Assembly: GCF_049347105.1 (NCBI RefSeq)
Contig: NZ_CP186334.1
Span: 744,001 to 808,000, forward strand
DNA: 64,000 nucleotides
Origin: Gaoshiqia hydrogeniformans
Lineage (GTDB): Bacteria; Bacteroidota; Bacteroidia; Bacteroidales; Prolixibacteraceae
Direction of reading: 5' to 3'
Position numbers and translations under genes: made by a program. Of the stretch, positions 1-7,481 are shown piece by piece; the first letter of the stretch is position 1, and every line of letters starts with the position of its first letter. The notes beneath the pieces were generated by a model. The model saw only the letters and a list, made by a program, of their open reading frames with translations, did not search any database and was not told the DNA's origin.

Positions 1-56
1 TTTAAAATGAAATTGGTTTTGGCGCCCGGATTTCCTCTGATTTTTTAGGATTTATT

Positions 57-87
57 TTTGGAGAAAGAAAAATTAGCAATATATTTG
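57..87 (+). promoter_or_regulatory. Promoter of the tRNA-Gly/Leu/Gly operon
   Basis: TTTG at 57-60, 19 bases, then TATATTTG at 80-87. This matches the Bacteroidota primary sigma consensus (-33 TTTG, -7 TAnnTTTG) exactly. Transcription would start near 94, about 45 bases before the first tRNA. Confidence 0.75.
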
Positions 88-139
88 CAACGCTGTTTTC
101 GGAACGGAATGCAGTACGTTCAAACGAATCAAAGAAGAT

Positions 140-212
<73 letters not shown>

Positions 213-225
213 CCATGATGAGGAT

Positions 226-311
226 GCCCGGGTGGTGGAATGGTAGACACGTTGGACTTAAAATCCAATGACCAATCAACGGTCGTGCGGGTTCAAGTCC
301 CGCCCCGGGTA
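226..311 (+). tRNA. tRNA-Leu (TAA)
   Basis: An 86-base class II tRNA with a long variable arm. The anticodon stem TTGGA/TCCAA encloses CTTAAAA, giving anticodon TAA. The T arm is GCGGG-TTCAAGT-CCCGC. The acceptor GCCCGGG pairs with CCCGGGT, with G-U at the end pair. CCA is not encoded. It lies between the two identical tRNA-Gly genes in one transcription unit. Confidence 0.93.
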
Positions 312-328
312 CTTATTTTATTGATTAC

Positions 329-401
<73 letters not shown>

Positions 402-406
402 CAACA

Positions 407-447
407 AAACCGTTTCGGAACAAAAGCTGAAGCGGTTTTTTCTTTTT
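407..447 (+). terminator. Terminator of the tRNA operon
   Basis: Twelve-pair stem (AAACCGTTTCGG with CTGAAGCGGTTT, including G-T pairs) around an 8-base loop, followed by a T-rich tract at 436-447. It lies directly after the last tRNA. Confidence 0.85.
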
Positions 448-459
448 ATTCCGGGATGT

Positions 460-810
460 TTATTCATTCGGGGTTTTGACTTTCGTATCGTCAGTCAAAA
501 CAATCAATAAATCGTCATCTTCGTCAAGTAAAAATTCTTCCTCCGTTTCAAGATAAATTGATTTATCATTGGCGGTCATTTTAAACGATATCTTATGACG
601 GGCCGGCAGTTTTTCCCAGTCTTTATCAATTGTCAGTTTTCCGGAGGATTCTCCGGGCAACAATTCTGTTGCGATGTAAATGTTCCCCCATTTTACATCG
701 ACAATTTTTACTTGTGTAATACTATTTTTCACCTGGATATCTCCCGGTTCATAACACGACTGCATCACGATGATCACACAGGCAATCAGGAATAATCTCA
801 ATGTTTTCAT
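460..810 (-). CDS. Small lipoprotein of unknown function (116 aa)
   Basis: I do not recognise the family. The N-terminus MKTLRLFLIACVIIVMQSC is a lipoprotein signal with the lipid-bearing Cys at residue 19, followed by YEPGD. The mature part is short, beta-rich in appearance, and acidic near the C-terminus (EEEFLLDEDDDLLIVL). Its ATG directly follows the TAA of the upstream lipoprotein gene (811-1371), so the two are surely co-transcribed and probably translationally coupled. It is the last gene of a minus-strand group of three lipoprotein genes that probably act together at the envelope. Confidence 0.7.
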   Translation of the reverse strand: MKTLRLFLIACVIIVMQSCYEPGDIQVKNSITQVKIVDVKWGNIYIATELLPGESSGKLTIDKDWEKLPARHKISFKMTANDKSIYLETEEEFLLDEDDDLLIVLTDDTKVKTPNE

Positions 811-1371
811 TTAATTAAGTTTTATTTCGATTTCGCCGGCAAATGCACTTCTTGAATTCTGTTCGACCTTAAAAACAGCGTACTCATGAGGAAAATATTT
901 CTTCGTGCTTAGATCGCTAAACGTAAGCTGGAATGACTCAATTAAACAAGCATACTCTCCCGGTTTAAGCTCATAAGCTGCATTTAAATATCGGGCAAAT
1001 TCTCCGGCAGTCTCATAAGCAGGTTGCTCAATATCCTGATTGGCAATGACCAGGTAATTGATCTTATTCCGGCTTTGGTATTTATTGCCAACTAAAAATT
1101 TATCAACTTTTGACGTATCAAGAGTCTGCGAATTAATCTTTGCCCAATAATAATTATTAATGAAGATATTTACGGAATCAATTGATTTGACCACCAGATA
1201 AGTGCTATCCGTCGATTTCAGGTTAATCAGAATCAATAATTCTTCAAAAGAAACCGAGCGGTCATCCGAGACAACATTCCGGTCTGCGCTGCTGATAAAT
1301 GAATCATCGTTGCTACAATTCACCAAAAGCAGTCCTGTCAGTAAAAAGTAAATCAGTTTTTTCATATTCAT
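811..1371 (-). CDS. Lipoprotein of unknown function (186 aa)
   Basis: Signal peptide ending LLLVNC, with the lipidated Cys about 19 residues in, then SNDDS, an acidic stretch of the kind that directs Bacteroidota lipoproteins to the cell surface. The rest has no domain that I recognise. Two in-frame ATGs (1371 and 1365) are possible starts. It sits 14 bases after the 177-aa gene (1386-1919) and abuts the 116-aa gene with no gap, so all three form one minus-strand operon. Confidence 0.7.
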   Translation of the reverse strand: MNMKKLIYFLLTGLLLVNCSNDDSFISSADRNVVSDDRSVSFEELLILINLKSTDSTYLVVKSIDSVNIFINNYYWAKINSQTLDTSKVDKFLVGNKYQSRNKINYLVIANQDIEQPAYETAGEFARYLNAAYELKPGEYACLIESFQLTFSDLSTKKYFPHEYAVFKVEQNSRSAFAGEIEIKLN

Positions 1372-1385
1372 TGTTCAGTCAAAAT

Positions 1386-1919
1386 TTAAAACCACACATA
1401 AGAAGTATTTTCCAGTGGATTTTTAGTCTTCCAGTCCTTATCTTTTAAACGATTCCACCAATCGCTATAAACATCCTTAATCATCAGGATTTCAGTTCCT
1501 TTAAGTCCATTAAACCTTTCGTTTTCATTTAAAGCGGTATCAATCAAGTAGGGGTCAAGCGAGCCATATCCGAAATCATTTCTGATACCTTCCACGGTCC
1601 AAAGCAAACATTCTCCCAAAATCAAGTAATCTCTTCCATAAGGGAAAGGTGTCCGGGATGATACCGGATTTAACGGAAAATTAGAAATATGAGCTGTGTC
1701 TTTCGAGAGATCAATCAGGGATTGAATATGACTTTTCGTAAATTTCGGCATCTGAAGCCACAAATTTTCTCCATTTTCTCCCTTCTCATAGCTATTGTAA
1801 GTCCCATTTTTAATTTGTTGTACAAATTTCTGTACATCGGGATTATCTATGTCAAATTCATCCTTTTCACAACGAATGCAGAAAAGACTCAAAGCAGCCA
1901 TAAATAACAATTTTCTCAT
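1386..1919 (-). CDS. DUF4943-like lipoprotein (177 aa)
   Basis: The signal peptide ends LFCIRC (Cys 17), so this is probably a lipoprotein. The mature start EKDEFDIDNPDVQKFVQQI, followed by KNGTY and later PKFTKSHI and GECLLWTVEGIR, recalls the DUF4943 family of short Bacteroidia lipoproteins; this is from memory and moderately certain. No enzymatic motif is visible. It is the first gene of the three-gene lipoprotein group ending at 460. The function of DUF4943 is unknown. Confidence 0.6.
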   Translation of the reverse strand: MRKLLFMAALSLFCIRCEKDEFDIDNPDVQKFVQQIKNGTYNSYEKGENGENLWLQMPKFTKSHIQSLIDLSKDTAHISNFPLNPVSSRTPFPYGRDYLILGECLLWTVEGIRNDFGYGSLDPYLIDTALNENERFNGLKGTEILMIKDVYSDWWNRLKDKDWKTKNPLENTSYVWF

Positions 1920-1956
1920 AATACAGGTTTTTTTTAAATAGATGAAATATTCAGTG

Positions 1957-2232
1957 TCACAGTTGCTTCTCCTTGGCTTTGATAATAATCCGATTTAGAA
2001 TTAAACGATAAACAATTATTAAAGGAATCGAAAAAAATATATTTGACAGAAGGTCTGGTGGAGTTAATAATCCACAAATCAATACGATGATTGCAATACC
2101 ATAAATAAAAAAGCTCCATCTTTTTTGTTTTTCCCTATCTGTACCGTCAAAAAATAGTTTTAGGTTTCCAATAAAACCTATAACAGCGATAATCAACGAT
2201 AAGGAAAGTTCTGAGCCACTGAGTTGCACCAT
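1957..2232 (-). CDS. Small integral membrane protein (91 aa)
   Basis: I chose the ATG at 2232 (MVQLSGSEL). The open frame runs on upstream to 2334, but that part codes for a basic stretch with no membrane character. Three hydrophobic segments are visible: LSLIIAVIGFIGNLKLFF, FFIYGIAIIVLICGLL, and IFFSIPLIIVYRLIL near the C-terminus. A short basic loop (DREKQKRW) joins the first two and the tail is lysine-rich. No family is recognised. The gene lies just upstream of the lipoprotein group and may share its transcript. Confidence 0.5.
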   Translation of the reverse strand: MVQLSGSELSLSLIIAVIGFIGNLKLFFDGTDREKQKRWSFFIYGIAIIVLICGLLTPPDLLSNIFFSIPLIIVYRLILNRIIIKAKEKQL

Positions 2233-2516
2233 ATTTATGAATAAATTAAGTTTTGCATTAAAAGTAAACTTAAAGACTCCATTAGGGATGTATTGTAAAG
2301 CCTGACGGGCAATTTTCCTGTTTTGCCCCTCCAAATTACAAAACTTGACGTAATAAATTTTACTAGGCAGCTAATTTGGAATCAATTTAAAAAAATAAGT
2401 GGTTAACGAATGGCGTCCCTTTATCGGGTGCGGCGGCTTCCGAACTGCCGGTTCATGAATGCTTGGCTGAGAACGAACCAACCAGCGAGGAGATCTTTCA
2501 TAATATCCGGACAATA

Positions 2517-2606
2517 CGTTTGTATTTCACGCAAAATACAAACGCTTTTCCCGGATAATACAAATGTGTTTCCCGGATAATTGAAACGGATTTTCCGGAT
2601 AAACTG
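2517..2606. repeat. Hairpin followed by three CCGGATAA direct repeats
   Basis: CGTTTGTATTT (2517-2527) and AAATACAAACG (2534-2544) form a perfect 11-pair hairpin with a 6-base loop. Three copies of TTCCCGGATAA-like sequence follow at about 2547, 2570 and 2593; the last reads TTTTCCGGATAA. No gene covers them. Confidence 0.6.
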
Positions 2607-2650
2607 GTCTGGCATCACGTACCTTGCATCGGGGGTGAACCTGTCAACAG

Positions 2651-2676
2651 ATGCTGAAACAAGTTCAGCATGACAG
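2651..2676. repeat. Interspersed palindromic repeat (translates as CHAELVSAS)
   Basis: The element reads ATGCTGAA-ACAAG-TTCAGCAT, then GACAG. The arms form a hairpin. On the minus strand it translates as CHAELVSAS, a peptide familiar from spurious small proteins in many Bacteroidota genomes, where this sequence is a widespread intergenic repeat. Confidence 0.7.
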
Positions 2677-3024
2677 CGTTTCATTGATGGTCTGTCGCCT
2701 GGCTATGGCCTGCGGGGATTTTGAACCCGGAATACAAGGGAAGGGAATCCGGGGCAGGGACTGGTAATCGGCCCTGTTTGAAGAGGAACGACGAGTTGGG
2801 CCGTGTGGCATGCTCAACCCGTAGTTTTCCTTCACAATCACCGTCAGCCTTGACTTTTTTTGTTTACTTTTTTGTGTCAAGACAACATCATAAATCCCGT
2901 CCGGAAGGACATCAGCAGCAAGGCTTTCTTCACGATTGCCATCCTCAGTCCGGACGGACCCTTCCTTTTTCAGTCGATGAAAAGGAAGCAAAAATCTTGT
3001 TTAAACGAACCCTTGGCCAGGCGT

Positions 3025-3474
3025 TTAAACCTTTTTTACTTTAACCGCAACATAACCTTTGGGGCCCTTTTCAATTTCAAAAAGCACGGTATTTCCCTCA
3101 TTTATCTGTTCTTCCAGGTTATTGGCGTGAACAAACAAACTTTCCTTGGTTTCATGATCGCGGATAAAACCAAAACCTTTCGTCGCGTTGTAAAATGTAA
3201 CTGTTCCCTTGTGTACCGGATCTGCTTTCATGTTTGGATCTTCCTTCGGAATACTGATCTGGATATCTTCCGGCTTAATTTCTGTCTTCTTCGAAGGATC
3301 GGGAGGAGTTGATGTAATCATGCCGTTTTCATCTACGTAGGCAATCATACCATCCAAACTGTTCGATTTCTCGTTGTCTTTCCGAGCTAATCTTTTTTGT
3401 TCTTTCTCTTTTCTCTTTTTCTCTTTCTTGTTGCGAACTTCTTTTTTTTGAAATGATTCTTGTGATCTACCCAT
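3025..3474 (-). CDS. Cold-shock domain protein with basic N-terminal extension (149 aa)
   Basis: The C-terminal 62 residues or so form a cold-shock domain with both RNA-binding motifs: RNP1 KGFGFI and RNP2 LFVHAN. It begins KGTVTFYN and ends YVAVKVKKV. The first 50 residues are very rich in Lys, Arg and Glu (KKEKKRKEKEQKRLARK) and likely disordered or helical, a layout common in Bacteroidota CSD proteins. A proline- and acid-rich linker joins the two. It should bind single-stranded RNA or DNA and act as an RNA chaperone. The gene is monocistronic. Confidence 0.88.
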   Translation of the reverse strand: MGRSQESFQKKEVRNKKEKKRKEKEQKRLARKDNEKSNSLDGMIAYVDENGMITSTPPDPSKKTEIKPEDIQISIPKEDPNMKADPVHKGTVTFYNATKGFGFIRDHETKESLFVHANNLEEQINEGNTVLFEIEKGPKGYVAVKVKKV

Positions 3475-3580
3475 ATTTAAAATTTATATACAAATATACA
3501 TTTTTTTCGCAACTGGCCTTACCCAATCTAACGCATTATCAAACAAGCAACTGCATTACAAACTGTTCTTCCAAACGCAA

Positions 3581-3610
3581 AAGAGGCCGCCTTTTTTCAG
3601 GCAGCCTCCT
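3581..3610 (-). terminator. Terminator of the oadGAB operon
   Basis: Stem GAGGCCGCCT (3583-3592) with AGGCAGCCTC (3599-3608), ten pairs including one G-T. The minus-strand transcript runs into a short T run. It lies 24 bases past the oadB stop. Confidence 0.7.
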
Positions 3611-3633
3611 TCAGTATCGTGTCAAAAACAGGT

Positions 3634-4845
3634 TTATCTCAGGAAGGAGATCAATACACCGGCGGCAACAGCCGAACCGATAACTCCCGAAATGTTGCTG
3701 GCCATGCAATACTGCAACACGTGATTCTTTGAATCGTATTTTATGGCAATTTCGTTCGCCACACGCGATGCCATGGGCACAGCGCTCAAACCGGTTGCTC
3801 CGATCAGCGGGTTAATTTTCTTTTTCGCGATGAGGTTGTACACTTTTACCGCGCCAACACCTCCGGCAATCGAAATAGCAAAAGCAATGAAACCGCCAAC
3901 AATAATCATGATTGTTTTCACATCCAGAAATACTTCAGCCGTCATGGTTGCACCCACAGCCAGCCCGAGGAAAATGGTTGCCGTATTCATAATCGAACCG
4001 GTAGCCGCATCCGACAAACGGGCAACGGTTACGCCCACCTCTTTAATCAGGTTGCCAAACAGCAACATGCCCAAAAGAGGCACCGACGAAGGAACAAAAA
4101 TGGAAATAACGATTCCCAGCACGATCGGGAAGGCAATTTTCACGGCCCTCATATTTTTAATCGTGAATTTGGGAGGATACAATTTATCCATCTCCTTCAT
4201 GTTGATGCACAATTCCTTTTTAGAACAGGTCAGCCGGGTAACAAGCGGCACAATCACCGGCACCAGGGCCATGTACGAATAAGCGGCAATGGCGATTGGT
4301 CCAAGTAAGTGAGGCGCCAGAATGATGGTCGTGTAAATAGCCGTCGGGCCGTCGGCGCCACCGATAATACCCAATGAAGCGGCTTCTTTCGGTGTAAACC
4401 CGATTAAAATAGCCGAAATCAACACCGCGAAAATGCCAACCTGGGCAGCCGCGCCAAAAAACGCCAGCCGCAGGTTACGCAACATCGGCCCAAAATCGGT
4501 TAACGCCCCTACCCCCATGAAAATAATAGGAGGCAGGAAACCGGTTTTGATCAGCGAATAGTAAATGAAGTTCATAATGCCGTGATCATGGGCAATCTCA
4601 AAGAGATTTTTATAGTGATGTTCATCAATCTGGATCAGATCGGCAGAAACAACACCCATCCCGCCTCCGGGCAAATTAGCCAGGACTAAACCAAAAGCAA
4701 TTGGCACCAGCAAAAGCGGTTCATATTTTTTTTGGATCCCCAGGTATAACAGCAATGCCCCAATAGCCAGCATCAGCAAGGTTCCCGGACTGTCAATAAT
4801 CGCCTGGATGGCGGTCATTTTATACAAGGTTTCAATAATCGACAT
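3634..4845 (-). CDS. oadB: Na+-pumping oxaloacetate decarboxylase, beta subunit
   Basis: Integral membrane subunit of the sodium-transporting carboxylic acid decarboxylases; it decarboxylates carboxybiotin and exports Na+. At 403 aa it has the usual beta-subunit length, with about ten hydrophobic segments. Hallmark stretches are visible: PPIIFMGVGALTDFGPML, ASLGIIGGADGPTAIY, TGLSAVPMASRVA and the end NISGVIGSAVAAG. The GGADGPT and SAVPMASR motifs line the ion path in this family. It starts 16 bases after the alpha-subunit gene (4862-6769), in the order G-A-B. The same family serves methylmalonyl-CoA and glutaconyl-CoA decarboxylases; the alpha subunit decides the substrate. Confidence 0.92.
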   Translation of the reverse strand: MSIIETLYKMTAIQAIIDSPGTLLMLAIGALLLYLGIQKKYEPLLLVPIAFGLVLANLPGGGMGVVSADLIQIDEHHYKNLFEIAHDHGIMNFIYYSLIKTGFLPPIIFMGVGALTDFGPMLRNLRLAFFGAAAQVGIFAVLISAILIGFTPKEAASLGIIGGADGPTAIYTTIILAPHLLGPIAIAAYSYMALVPVIVPLVTRLTCSKKELCINMKEMDKLYPPKFTIKNMRAVKIAFPIVLGIVISIFVPSSVPLLGMLLFGNLIKEVGVTVARLSDAATGSIMNTATIFLGLAVGATMTAEVFLDVKTIMIIVGGFIAFAISIAGGVGAVKVYNLIAKKKINPLIGATGLSAVPMASRVANEIAIKYDSKNHVLQYCMASNISGVIGSAVAAGVLISFLR

Positions 4846-4861
4846 AGGTTCGTTTTTTTGA

Positions 4862-6769
4862 TTATTGAACCCGGATCAGGACATCGTCTTCTTCTACTTC
4901 GGTGCCGTTTGCAAAGGCAATTTCAACCACTTTGCCCGAAAGATCAGACTTGATGGCGTTAAAGGTCTTCATGGCTTCAACATAACCAATCAGATCTCCT
5001 TCTTTTATGATATCGCCTATTTTCAGGGCCGTCTCCGAGCTTTCTTTGGTGAGGTAAAATTTACCTTCGAGCGGAGCCAAAACTTCCTTCACAGTCCCGT
5101 TTGTCGACGGAACCGGCACCTCCACAGTCGCAGCTGCATGTGCGGGAGCAACAGTTTCGGCAACTCCGGCCTGGCCATACGAAACAGAAACCTTAAACTG
5201 TTCGCCATCCACATCAATAAACATGGTTGAAGGGGCAAAACTTCCGGATGGAGCAGTCTGGACCGTTTCGGCGGCTTTTTTCGTTCCTTCAAGCAAACCG
5301 CCGCCTTCTTCGCGGCGTTTCGCCAAATCTTCTTCAAAAGCTTTCTTGGCCTCTCCCGATTTGTACAAACGGTATTGTTGCGGGTGCATGGCCAGTTCGA
5401 ACAGTTCTTCATCATCCGGTCCGAAATCCCAGTTGTTGTCTTTCATCTCCTTACGGAAAGTGTCCAGCGCATCCGGATACAAGGTTTGCGGATTGGCTGT
5501 AAATTCTTCTTTACCCAATTCCTTCGCCAGGGCTTTTAGTTCGGGCACCAGTTCGCCGGGTAGTTTACCGCCCTTGCCCATCAGCATATCCCAAATGTTA
5601 TCGGCAATCATACTCCAGCGTTCTTTGCCTTTTTCAACCTGCATGACGTTCATCAGGGCCAGGTTTTTTACATACTGGCTGTATGGCGTCACCAGGGGTG
5701 GATAGCCCACCATTGGCCAGATGTATTCCACTTCGTTGAACAGTTTCACCAGTAAATCGTCTTGCGACAGGGTCGGCTGGTTATTTTTCACTTTCCACTT
5801 GTTTAAGCTATCCAGGTTGCTTTCCAGGTCAGCCATCAACGAACCCATCATCCCTCCGGGAAGACCGGGTCCAATCAGCAGCGAATTCATATAGCGGTTC
5901 TTCGGGTCAATGTAATACCCGAGGAAATCATCGATGAAATTTTGTGTCAGGCTGCGCACTTTCATGTATGCGTCCATGTTTATTTCAGGTACGTCAAAAC
6001 CGGCATCTTTCAACATTGTTTGAACGGCCAGCAGGTCTATGTGCCCGGTACCCCACGAAAGCGGCTCCATGGCCACATCAACATACTCTACGCCGGCGCG
6101 GCATACCTCCAGGATGGAAGCCATAGCAAAACCGGGACCCGAGTGCGAGTGATACTGCAACGGAATGTCGGGATGAAGGTTTTTAATACCTTCAACAATT
6201 TTACCCAACCAGGCCGGACGTCCGATGCCTGCCATGTCTTTCAGGCAGATTTCGTCGGCGCCGCCTTTAATCAGGGTGTCGGCCAGTTCCACATACGATT
6301 CAACCGTATGCACCTTCGAATAGGTCAAACTCAGGGCTGCCTGGGCAATCATCCCGGCTTCTTTCGCGTAACGGATCGAATCAAGAATATTCCTCGGATC
6401 GTTCAAGCCGCAAAACGGGCGGGTGATATCGGTTCCCTGTGCCTTTTTTACTTTATACATCAACCTGCGCACATCAGCCGGCACCGGATTCATACGCAAG
6501 CCATTCAGCGAACGGTCGAGCATGTGTGTCTGAATTCCTGCGTCGTTAAAAGGTTTAGTCCATTTACGGACGGCATTATTCGGGTTTTCTCCGAAAAGCA
6601 AATTTATTTGTTCAAAACCGCCACCATTGGTTTCAACGCGGGCAAAACATCCCATATCAATGATGTGCGGGGCAACTTTTACTAATTGGTCAACGCGGGG
6701 CAAATACTTTCCTGAAGATTGCCACATATCACGATAAACCAATGAAAATTTGATCTTTCTCTTTTCCAT
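4862..6769 (-). CDS. oadA: Oxaloacetate decarboxylase alpha subunit: carboxyltransferase with C-terminal biotin domain
   Basis: At 635 aa this contains an HMGL-like TIM barrel (about 1-280), a PYC/OADA conserved domain (about 290-470), an Ala/Pro-rich linker, and a biotinyl domain at the end with the biotin lysine K601 in EAMKTFN. Likely metal ligands are D14 (RDMWQS), H207 and H209 (HSHSGPG); K177 lies in ICLKDMAG. It transfers the carboxyl group of oxaloacetate to biotin, giving pyruvate. The RDMWQSS and HSHSGPG stretches differ from the RDAHQS and HTHDTSG seen in classical OadA, and the biotin site is EAMKT rather than EAMKM, so this is a divergent subgroup. Methylmalonyl-CoA is unlikely because that enzyme has a different (crotonase-type) transferase. 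Confidence 0.88.
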   Translation of the reverse strand: MEKRKIKFSLVYRDMWQSSGKYLPRVDQLVKVAPHIIDMGCFARVETNGGGFEQINLLFGENPNNAVRKWTKPFNDAGIQTHMLDRSLNGLRMNPVPADVRRLMYKVKKAQGTDITRPFCGLNDPRNILDSIRYAKEAGMIAQAALSLTYSKVHTVESYVELADTLIKGGADEICLKDMAGIGRPAWLGKIVEGIKNLHPDIPLQYHSHSGPGFAMASILEVCRAGVEYVDVAMEPLSWGTGHIDLLAVQTMLKDAGFDVPEINMDAYMKVRSLTQNFIDDFLGYYIDPKNRYMNSLLIGPGLPGGMMGSLMADLESNLDSLNKWKVKNNQPTLSQDDLLVKLFNEVEYIWPMVGYPPLVTPYSQYVKNLALMNVMQVEKGKERWSMIADNIWDMLMGKGGKLPGELVPELKALAKELGKEEFTANPQTLYPDALDTFRKEMKDNNWDFGPDDEELFELAMHPQQYRLYKSGEAKKAFEEDLAKRREEGGGLLEGTKKAAETVQTAPSGSFAPSTMFIDVDGEQFKVSVSYGQAGVAETVAPAHAAATVEVPVPSTNGTVKEVLAPLEGKFYLTKESSETALKIGDIIKEGDLIGYVEAMKTFNAIKSDLSGKVVEIAFANGTEVEEDDVLIRVQ

Positions 6770-6820
6770 AAGGCTATCTAAAAGTTTATGATTTTTCTAT
6801 TTTATCGGGCAGTCGTTTGA

Positions 6821-7081
6821 TCAGCTTTTTTCGATGTTGGTCACGTGGCCTTTTCCTTCGGTCACTATTTTTACTGCAGAGACAATCGCCGCCACTTTTT
6901 TGGGATTTAATCCCGGTGCTTTACCGGCAGCTTGTTGAACTTTTTGTGAAATTTCTTCCGGCAGATATTTGTTGACAAACCGGATAATCAGGTTGCCGAT
7001 TGCCACGACCAGGGAAAGAATTATAAAGACCGTAATCATTCCTACTCCCATCATCTCTAATGCTATACCTATATCGCTCAT
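6821..7081 (-). CDS. oadG: Oxaloacetate decarboxylase gamma subunit (86 aa)
   Basis: Single transmembrane helix near the N-terminus (MGVGMITVFIILSLVVAIGNLIIRF) preceded by MSDIGIALEM, which is the OadG layout: a short periplasmic start, one helix and a soluble tail. The tail here (PEEISQKVQQAAGK...) lacks the His-rich zinc site of enterobacterial OadG. The subunit holds the alpha and beta subunits together. It is the first gene of the minus-strand operon, 51 bases before oadA. The operon should couple oxaloacetate decarboxylation to a Na+ gradient. Confidence 0.82.
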   Translation of the reverse strand: MSDIGIALEMMGVGMITVFIILSLVVAIGNLIIRFVNKYLPEEISQKVQQAAGKAPGLNPKKVAAIVSAVKIVTEGKGHVTNIEKS

Positions 7082-7481
7082 CTTGGTTAGTTATATTTTG
7101 TTATTAAAAACTTCTTCCCATTTTAAAGAAAGGCTCCAAGATAAACAAATAATGGGGTATTGCGGAGGCCAAACCGGGCAAAAAAACGAATTATCAGGAA
7201 AAATTAACATTTCAGGTTACATTTCGATAGTTATCGATATGTTTTGCTTTCATTTTTCAACAAATATGTTCTACAAACTAATTAAACATTCTTTTTTCCG
7301 GCTTTTTTTTACTAATTAAGCACGCCACATCCGACCTGGCATGTTCATCTTTTAAATAAAAGAACCAATTTCATGCTGAAAAAAAACCGAATAAGCTGTT
7401 CAAAACACAGTTAATCCTTATTTTTACGTGACAATTTGGATTCACACTTAAACTTACCATCATTTTAATAAATCAACCAGA
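7082..7481. other. 400-bp divergent intergenic region, oadG / Gfo-Idh gene
   Basis: AT-rich region between two divergent genes; it must hold both promoters. I found no exact TAnnTTTG element. TTAGTTTG on the minus strand (7274-7281) and TATTTTTA on the plus strand (7419-7426) are near matches. No small gene, RNA or clear riboswitch fold is apparent. Confidence 0.5.

Larger units (their letters stand above)
2335..3024. other. 690-bp stretch without a convincing gene; contains repeats
   Basis: Open frames exist on both strands but none looks like a protein: their translations are low in hydrophobic cores, and one consists of a known interspersed repeat. The stretch holds a hairpin with direct repeats (2517-2606), a dispersed palindromic repeat (2651-2676), and unrecognised sequence up to the end of the cold-shock gene. 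It may be a decayed insertion or a collection of mobile repeats. Confidence 0.5.

Noticed and set aside
2421..2684. Open frame on the minus strand (87 aa) containing CHAELVSAS
   Set aside because: Its start is a dispersed palindromic repeat known to yield spurious proteins, and the rest covers the hairpin and direct repeats. No domain or codon character.
2665..3312. Overlapping open frames on both strands at 2665-2991, 2721-3044 and 2860-3312
   Set aside because: They contradict one another, partly run antisense through the cold-shock gene, and have no recognisable domain or signal.
5942..6685. 247-aa open frame antisense to oadA
   Set aside because: Shadow of oadA, which is certain from its motifs.
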